DNA of 64,000 nt from Rhodospirillaceae bacterium (GTDB lineage Bacteria; Pseudomonadota; Alphaproteobacteria; Rhodospirillales; Rhodospirillaceae). Location of the stretch: NCBI GenBank assembly GCA_009693785.1, contig SHWP01000002.1, positions 59,128 to 123,127 on the forward strand, given 5' to 3'. Shown piece by piece: positions 58,456-64,000 of this stretch (the stretch's first letter is position 1; each line of letters begins with the position of its first letter). A program made the translations under genes and the position numbers. The notes under the pieces are model-generated. The model was not told the DNA's origin, ran no database searches, and saw only the letters and a list, made by a program, of their open reading frames with translations.

Positions 58456-59778
58456 TTAGTCAGCCTTGGCCAACTGCGCTTCTTTGTTGCGGCTGTCGAT
58501 GTACTTCTGCCACTGGTCGGCGTCTTTGGCTTTGTCCTTGAACTTTCCTGCGCTATTGCACGAGGCGCGCGCGGCACCCCATTTCTTCTGTTCGATCTGG
58601 GCGATGCACAGCGTGATCCAAGCCGCGCCTTCGTCCTTCAGGCCCTTCTTGTCGATGGCCGTTTTGCAGGACTCTTCGCCGTCCTTATACAAATTCAGCT
58701 GTAACTGCGCCTGGCATAGCCGCATTTCTAACGTGCCGTTAGTCGACTTACCTGCCGCTTCGCTCAGCCAGGGAATCGCCTTCTTGTATTCGCGGGCATT
58801 AAAGAACGCGTTCGCGACGGCCTCCAGGTTCTCGGGCGTGCGCTGAATCTGGTTAGCCTTGAAGGACTTCTCCATCAGTACCGCGCCCTTGTAGGGGTTC
58901 TCATGGTACATATAGAGCCGGGCGAGACGGACAATGTCCTTTTCTTCGGTGATAAAGCCTTGCCTATGGGCGGCGTCGTAAATGACGAATGATTCTTTTT
59001 CTTTGCCGAGTTCGTTATAGATCGCCGACAGTTGGATCCAATAGGTCTTGTTGCCGGGGAATTTGGGCAGGATCGTCTCCAACAGCGGGGCGGCCTCTTT
59101 GTAGTTGTCCTTTTCCAACAGGATGGCCAACTCAAGCTGGTACCAGTTTTCCTTGGGATCCGGCGTGGAGGCGATGGCTTGCTTGATCAGCGACAGTGAT
59201 TTATCGAAATTCTCGATTTGGTAGTAGGCGGTCGCGAGCATCGCCAGGCCCTGGCCGTTGATCGCGCCGCCGGCTTTCACACGCCAGGCCTCAAGCATTT
59301 GCACTGCCTCGCGGTACTGCTCAACCACCATGTAAAGCTGGCCGAGGTTATACATGGTCGAGAGGAGCTGGGTCTCTGGCAGGCCCTTGCCCTCTGCGGG
59401 GTTGGAGACATCGATGCTCTTCTTGAACGAGTCGATGGCGCCCTTGTAGTTCTCTTGCTCGGCATACATGTAGGCGTAGGTCTGGAACACCGAGGCGCGT
59501 TCGTATTCGTTTAGCTTGTCGCTCGCGCTGACCGTATCGAGCACCGTCTTAGCTTCGGCGTAGTTTTTTGCCTCAATCGCTGCCTGGGCCTTGGTGAGTG
59601 CCTCGAACGTCGGTTTGTTCATCGCCTGGACTTTTTGGGTCTTTGGCTTGGGTGGCGGCGGCGCTTTTTCTTGCGCGATGGCAGGCGTCGCGGTGGTAAG
59701 GGCCACAATGGGGCCCATGGCAACGGCGAGCCCGATGGCTGCAGTGAATAAGCCGCCTACAATCCGGAACTTGGTCAT
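58456..59778 (-). CDS. Exported tetratricopeptide repeat protein
   Basis: TPR-like repeats (PTFEALTKAQAAIEAKNYAEAKTVLDTV; YKGAIDSFKKSIDVSNP; NYKEAAPLLETILPKFPGNKTYWIQLSAIYNELGKEKES); signal-like N-terminus. Confidence 0.88.
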   Translation of the reverse strand: MTKFRIVGGLFTAAIGLAVAMGPIVALTTATPAIAQEKAPPPPKPKTQKVQAMNKPTFEALTKAQAAIEAKNYAEAKTVLDTVSASDKLNEYERASVFQTYAYMYAEQENYKGAIDSFKKSIDVSNPAEGKGLPETQLLSTMYNLGQLYMVVEQYREAVQMLEAWRVKAGGAINGQGLAMLATAYYQIENFDKSLSLIKQAIASTPDPKENWYQLELAILLEKDNYKEAAPLLETILPKFPGNKTYWIQLSAIYNELGKEKESFVIYDAAHRQGFITEEKDIVRLARLYMYHENPYKGAVLMEKSFKANQIQRTPENLEAVANAFFNAREYKKAIPWLSEAAGKSTNGTLEMRLCQAQLQLNLYKDGEESCKTAIDKKGLKDEGAAWITLCIAQIEQKKWGAARASCNSAGKFKDKAKDADQWQKYIDSRNKEAQLAKAD

Positions 59779-59801
59779 GGTGATGCTCCTCTGTCCCGAG
59801 C

Positions 59802-60422
59802 TTACTGATTTTCGAGGTCGAAGGTGATCACGACCTGTTGGTTGTATTGTTTCACGGGGCGGCCATCATCGATCTTGGGCTTATAGCGCCAGCGTTCCAG
59901 CGCGCGGATGGCAGCCTTATCGAAAATTTCCGGGGGTTGTGCCGTGATGATCTTAATGTCCTCGCAGCCGCCCGTTTCGTTGACGGTGAAACCCAACTGC
60001 ACCCAGCCCTCAATCCCGCGGGTTGCTGCACGTTCAGGGTATTGGGGGGGCACACGTACCAACGGAATAGCATCACCGTCGGATGGGGCTTCCAGGTTGT
60101 TCCTACCTAAGTTGAGATTCTTGCCCATGTTGGGGGCGTTCATGCCAATCGCCATGGAGCCAGTGGGCGTCTTCGAGGCGTCGGCCGATGGCGGCGGCGG
60201 CGGCGGGGCATCTTGCTGTTGGGGCTTTTCGGGCGCTTTGCGTTCTTTGGTTTGTACCGTCTCGTCGCGTTGTTGGCGTACGAACTCAATACTCGCCGAT
60301 TTGCTAGCGTCCGTCAGCGCGGGAATGCCTTGAGAGATCAAGTATTGCATCAGCCAGAACAGAAAAATTGTCGCAACGACCGAACCGACCAGGGCGCTGC
60401 CCATCCGCATGGTGTTGTTCAT
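59802..60422 (-). CDS. tonB: Energy transducer TonB
   Basis: N-terminal TM; C-terminal domain PLVRVPPQYPERAATRGIEGWVQLGFTVNETGGCEDIKIITAQPPEIFDKAAIRALERWRYKPKIDDGRPVKQYNQQVVITFDL. Start MNNTMRM at 60422 preferred. Confidence 0.92.
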   Translation of the reverse strand: MNNTMRMGSALVGSVVATIFLFWLMQYLISQGIPALTDASKSASIEFVRQQRDETVQTKERKAPEKPQQQDAPPPPPPSADASKTPTGSMAIGMNAPNMGKNLNLGRNNLEAPSDGDAIPLVRVPPQYPERAATRGIEGWVQLGFTVNETGGCEDIKIITAQPPEIFDKAAIRALERWRYKPKIDDGRPVKQYNQQVVITFDLENQ

Positions 60423-60488
60423 CGCAGGAGTCCTCCCGACGTCAAAAGCGATGCGCGGCGGGTCGCCGCCACGCCCCATTATATCAGA

Positions 60489-60896
60489 TTATTTATCGAC
60501 CGTCGCGATGGCGGTGCCCTCGGCTCCGGCTGCCTTAATTTGGTTCATAACCGAAATCACGTCGCCGGACTTGGCGCGCTTGTCAGCCTGAATAACAACC
60601 GTCCCTTGGGGGTTTTCCGCCAACAGTTTTTCGACCCCGGCGCGCACCGACCGAATGTCGAGCTTTTGATTATCCATGTAGACTAGGCCGTCTGCAGATA
60701 CCGCCACCAGCACCGCCGCGCGGGCTTGCTGATCGCCGGTTGAGGCATCGGGTCGTTCCACTGTGATGCCAGATTCCTTAACGAATGAGGCAGTCACGAT
60801 GAAGAAGATCAGCATGATAAACGTGACGTCCAACATGGGCGTCATGTCGATTTCCGCTTCTTCCTTCTTGCGGTCGGCGAATTTTTGCTGAGCCAT
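60489..60896 (-). CDS. exbD: Biopolymer transporter ExbD
   Basis: EAEIDMTPMLDVTFIMLIFFIVTASFVKESGITVERPDAS...GTVVIQADKRAKSGDVISVMNQIKAAG. Confidence 0.95.
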   Translation of the reverse strand: MAQQKFADRKKEEAEIDMTPMLDVTFIMLIFFIVTASFVKESGITVERPDASTGDQQARAAVLVAVSADGLVYMDNQKLDIRSVRAGVEKLLAENPQGTVVIQADKRAKSGDVISVMNQIKAAGAEGTAIATVDK

Positions 60897-60912
60897 GATT
60901 TTTTCCTAAGGC

Positions 60913-61320
60913 CTAACCGCCAAGTTCGCTGATGACCACGCCTGAAACGCCGGCCAAGCGCGCTTGATCAACTACTGTTACCAGAGTCTGCGCCTTGGCT
61001 GCCGCCGCCGCGCGAACCACGACGTTGGCTTCGGGGTTTTCAGCCCGCAGTCGCTGCACGTTTGCTTGCACAGAACGTGGGTCGACCGTGCGCCCCTCCA
61101 TCACCACTTCATCGTTACCGTTGATATCGATGACGATAGAAACGTTTTTCGTATTCTGTTGTTGCAGCGTGTCGTTGTTTGATTGCGACAGATCGATGCC
61201 GTTTTCCTTAGTGAAGGACGCCGTGACGATGAAGAAGATCAACATGATGAACGTGACGTCCAACATGGGCGTCATGTCGATCTCGGCCTCGTCGGGGGCT
61301 TTACGTGCGCGCTTTGACAT
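60913..61320 (-). CDS. exbD: Biopolymer transporter ExbD (second copy)
   Basis: DEAEIDMTPMLDVTFIMLIFFIVTASFTKENGIDLSQSNNDTLQQQNTKNVSIVIDINGNDEVVMEGRTVD. Confidence 0.95.
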   Translation of the reverse strand: MSKRARKAPDEAEIDMTPMLDVTFIMLIFFIVTASFTKENGIDLSQSNNDTLQQQNTKNVSIVIDINGNDEVVMEGRTVDPRSVQANVQRLRAENPEANVVVRAAAAAKAQTLVTVVDQARLAGVSGVVISELGG

Positions 61321-61350
61321 GGGTGGCCTCAGTCCTGTTAGTCTTCGATC

Positions 61351-61875
61351 TTATTTGTGCTCAATTTCAAGTTGGTCGGCGAGTTGCTTGACCTCAAACT
61401 CTGCGCGCCGGGCAAGTTGAACGCGGAAATACATGCCAGAAAGCGCCGCCACCATTCCCGACATGGTCGGAACTGTGGACTGAGAAACACCGCTGGCCAT
61501 GGCGCGAGGGTTCGATGACCCGGTTAGGGCCATAACGTCGAACACCGTCACCATGCCGGTCACTGTTCCCAGCAAGCCTTCCAATGGGCACAGCGCCACC
61601 AAGGTTGTGACCATCAGAAGATTGGAGGTCGCCTCCAAGCGCGTATTCGAGATCAGCTTGTCGCGAATCTTATGGGCTATCCAAGAGTGGTGATCCGTGC
61701 GCGCGTGCCAAGCATCCAACGCGTCCTGGCAAACTTTCCTGTGGTTGAAGGAAAAATAAATATAACGCTCTACAATCAATACCCACATGAAAAACGTGGT
61801 GACCCCGATGATATAAAGCACGGGGCCGCCACGCTCCATAAACCGTTGAATTGCTCCAAAGAGGTCGATCTCCAT
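61351..61875 (-). CDS. exbB: MotA/TolQ/ExbB proton channel family protein
   Basis: MERGGPVLYIIGVTTFFMWVLIVERYIYF...VALCPLEGLLGTVTGMVTVFDVMALTGSSNPRAMASGVSQSTVPTMSGMVAALSGMYF. Confidence 0.94.
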   Translation of the reverse strand: MEIDLFGAIQRFMERGGPVLYIIGVTTFFMWVLIVERYIYFSFNHRKVCQDALDAWHARTDHHSWIAHKIRDKLISNTRLEATSNLLMVTTLVALCPLEGLLGTVTGMVTVFDVMALTGSSNPRAMASGVSQSTVPTMSGMVAALSGMYFRVQLARRAEFEVKQLADQLEIEHK

Positions 61876-61878
61876 GGC

Positions 61879-63300
61879 TTATTTGCCTTTTTCCATGTGC
61901 TCGGCGACGATGCCGGCTGACTGCTCTTCCAGAATTTCCACCACCGCGCGGCTACGGCCCGTGGCCAAGCTGTGCAGCAGGAGAAGCGGGATGGCGGTAA
62001 CAAGGCCCTGCACAGTGGTGACGAGGGCTTGCGAGATACCGCCCGCCATCATCTTAGGATCACCCGAACCGAACAGGGTGATTACCTCAAAGGTGGTGAT
62101 CATACCAGTCACGGTGCCGAGCAGTCCGAGCATCGGGGCGATAGCGATGATGACTTTAATAGTCGACAAGCCACGCTCCAAACTCGGCAACTCCTTCAGA
62201 ATGGCCTCGTCCAGTTTGAGCTGCAGGGTCTCGGTCTCGCGGCCCTTATTCTCTTGATAGGCCAATAATACGCGGCCTAAGGGGTTGCTTCCGCTTGGTG
62301 TGCGGCTCTTGGTTTGCGTCATCACTTTGCTCGCGACCATTGACAACGTGATGATCCGCTCCAAGGACATTAACGTTCCAATGACCAGAAGCACCATGAT
62401 GACCCAGCCGACAGTGCCGCCTTGGTCGAGCCGCTCGCGGAAGCTCGCAGTCTGCACCAACAGGCTCAACAATGCGCCGCGCGACGGGTCTACCGCAGAA
62501 TCGACCATTCCTGAAGTTGCGTCTGCTAGATCTTGGCCAGCGCTAACTGCTGCGGCCGACGGTTGGCGACCGAGAACCGCCAAGCGCTGTGTGCTCGAGA
62601 GGTAGTTGAGGTACTTGCCGTCTGAGACCGCCGTGAAGGGCCCAATGCGGACCACTTCGCTGTTGTTTTCCTTGCCATCGATTGACACAACGGGTGCCGT
62701 GAAGCGCGCGATCTTGCCCTGCTCAATGGCTTCTTCCAACAGCACAGCCCACATCGACTCAAGCTGTTTCAACTCGGGCAGTTCCTTGCTTTGCGCCAAT
62801 TTGTCGATGACGACATCGCGGCCGGATCTTTGGGCGCTAATGATCGAGTTGCGCAACTGGCCGCGGGTATCGCCCGCCGCCTGACGCACGACGCCGAACA
62901 ATTCACCGAATGAGCCCAAGCGCTCCTGCAATTGGTTTTGCAGATCGGTTAATTTCAACTCGCCCTTTTGGAAATCGGCCTCAAGCTTGGCGCCATCGGC
63001 TTCGGCCGACGCCACGCTGGCTTTGGCTTGCTGTAGCAGGCGCTGCTGGTCGGCCTGGGCGCGGCGGAACTCGTCCTCTCGCTGTTTGTTGACTGTGGAG
63101 TCTTCAGCACGGCCTTGACGGACGCGCTCCAACAACTCTTGCAGAGACTTCGAGGCCCCTGCGGCTGGCGCCGCCGCGGTTGCCGCTGGGTTGGCGGCTG
63201 GAGCCGTCGGTTTGGCTTGCTGTGCAAAGGCAACAGGAGCAATCGCCATTCCGAGCGTCAGGGCGGCAATGGCCGTGACTGTTTTCAAGGAATTCTTCAT
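61879..63300 (-). CDS. MotA/TolQ/ExbB proton channel family protein with long periplasmic N-terminus (TtpC-like)
   Basis: Signal peptide MKNSLKTVTAIAALTLGMAIAPVAFA, coiled-coil region, then GTVGWVIMVLLVIGTLMSLERIITL...IAPMLGLLGTVTGMITTFEVITLFGSGDPKMMAGGISQALVTTVQGLVTAIPLLLLHSLA. Confidence 0.92.
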   Translation of the reverse strand: MKNSLKTVTAIAALTLGMAIAPVAFAQQAKPTAPAANPAATAAAPAAGASKSLQELLERVRQGRAEDSTVNKQREDEFRRAQADQQRLLQQAKASVASAEADGAKLEADFQKGELKLTDLQNQLQERLGSFGELFGVVRQAAGDTRGQLRNSIISAQRSGRDVVIDKLAQSKELPELKQLESMWAVLLEEAIEQGKIARFTAPVVSIDGKENNSEVVRIGPFTAVSDGKYLNYLSSTQRLAVLGRQPSAAAVSAGQDLADATSGMVDSAVDPSRGALLSLLVQTASFRERLDQGGTVGWVIMVLLVIGTLMSLERIITLSMVASKVMTQTKSRTPSGSNPLGRVLLAYQENKGRETETLQLKLDEAILKELPSLERGLSTIKVIIAIAPMLGLLGTVTGMITTFEVITLFGSGDPKMMAGGISQALVTTVQGLVTAIPLLLLHSLATGRSRAVVEILEEQSAGIVAEHMEKGK

Positions 63301-64000
63301 TTCGCTGACTCCGGAGCATCCATGGGAACATAAACGAGATCAGGTGCGACTTGCTGACGGGCCACGGCAAGGCCCTTTTTCACGCTGGTGACGTAGCCGT
63401 TATCGATTTCTTCCCACTTCTTTTCTTTGATGTTCCAACGGCCGACTTCACTATCGTCCAGTGTTTTATAAAACAAGGCGACGCGGCCCAAGCGAAGGAA
63501 TTCCACATTGGTGTTGTTGCCTCCCTTATTCAGGACGCCCGTATAACCCTCAATCGTGCGGCCGTATTCGTTCTCGATCTGGTAGGCTTCAAGTACGCGG
63601 CGGTATTTTTCGGCCGGGCTGGCATCTGAACGGCCCATGAGCTGTTTCAAGCCAGCGACGCGGTTGGTGCGCTCTTCGGCCAAGAAGGGCACATCGAGAG
63701 CTACGAACTGCGCGAAGGCATCGACCATGCGCAACATCAAGGGGACGATTTCGCGGTCGATGGTGGCGACGCGCAAGATGTCTTTTTCGATGCTCGCCGA
63801 TTCAGACTGTTGGCTGTTCAACAGGGACTTGAGCTGGTTGTTGTAAACCTGCAGCGAGTCGAGCTGCTGCAACACCGATTTGTATTCGGACTCGATGCTG
63901 CCAGTGGCGTCATCAATCTTATTGATGCGGTCTTGCGACTGCTGATTTTCCTGCTGCGCGGCGATCAATTGTTCCTTGGCGGCATTCAGCTCCTGCGCCG
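63297..64000 (-). CDS. DUF3450 domain-containing protein, 5' end beyond window
   Basis: AQELNAAKEQLIAAQQENQQSQDRINKIDDATGSIESEYKSVLQQLDSLQVYNNQLKSLLNSQQSESASIEKDILRVATIDREIVPLMLRMVDAFAQFVALDVPFLAEERTNRVAGLKQLM...LEAYQIENEYGRTIEGYTGVL; open to the window edge. Confidence 0.9.
   Translation of the reverse strand, partial: AQELNAAKEQLIAAQQENQQSQDRINKIDDATGSIESEYKSVLQQLDSLQVYNNQLKSLLNSQQSESASIEKDILRVATIDREIVPLMLRMVDAFAQFVALDVPFLAEERTNRVAGLKQLMGRSDASPAEKYRRVLEAYQIENEYGRTIEGYTGVLNKGGNNTNVEFLRLGRVALFYKTLDDSEVGRWNIKEKKWEEIDNGYVTSVKKGLAVARQQVAPDLVYVPMDAPESAK

Noticed and set aside
1-64000. CRISPR array, prophage, transposase, toxin-antitoxin or restriction system
   Set aside because: No spaced direct repeats, no phage structural or integrase genes other than housekeeping-type XerD, no IS transposase. 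The HNH protein (42784-43347) looks like the conserved stand-alone alphaproteobacterial type rather than a defence cassette.

Overview
This is a ~64 kb window of an alphaproteobacterial-type chromosome (family and synteny impression only; taxonomy was not computed). It is gene-dense. Main contents, left to right: 5-oxoprolinase/hydantoinase (partial); feoABC; DUF1800 and DUF1501 genes; a TonB-dependent receptor; a peptide-type ABC transporter; PPK2; gap-pgk; a degenerate methyltransferase-like gene; LysE; accA; NUDIX; an NmrA-like protein and a hydrolase; rpmB; cobT/cobS; SDR; DnaJ; bolA; CBS and CorC/CNNM proteins; aroB-aroK; a conserved small ORF; xerD; gluQ; HNH; coq7; dsbB; tRNA-Leu(CAA); a LuxR-type HTH fragment; queCDE; a CNT nucleoside transporter; a xanthine-dehydrogenase-family molybdoprotein; a DehI-like protein; PAS-GGDEF-EAL; a cytochrome c / FdhF-YdeP / ABM / wHTH operon; and a TPR-TonB-ExbD-ExbD-ExbB-ExbB-DUF3450 energy-transduction operon. 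I found no CRISPR array, prophage or transposase. The most notable direct observations are four coding sequences interrupted by a single lesion: TonB receptor (8-T run), PPK2 (apparent 1-nt loss in the Walker A region), XDH-family subunit (apparent 1-nt loss in a T run), and PAS-GGDEF-EAL (in-frame TAA). Others are a (CCCCCAG)n G-quadruplex-type heptamer array directly 5' of a truncated LuxR HTH gene, a candidate two-copy dispersed intergenic element, a pseudo-methyltransferase, and a translationally coupled molybdo-oxidoreductase operon. I did not see convincing evidence of a wholly new defence or mobile system.
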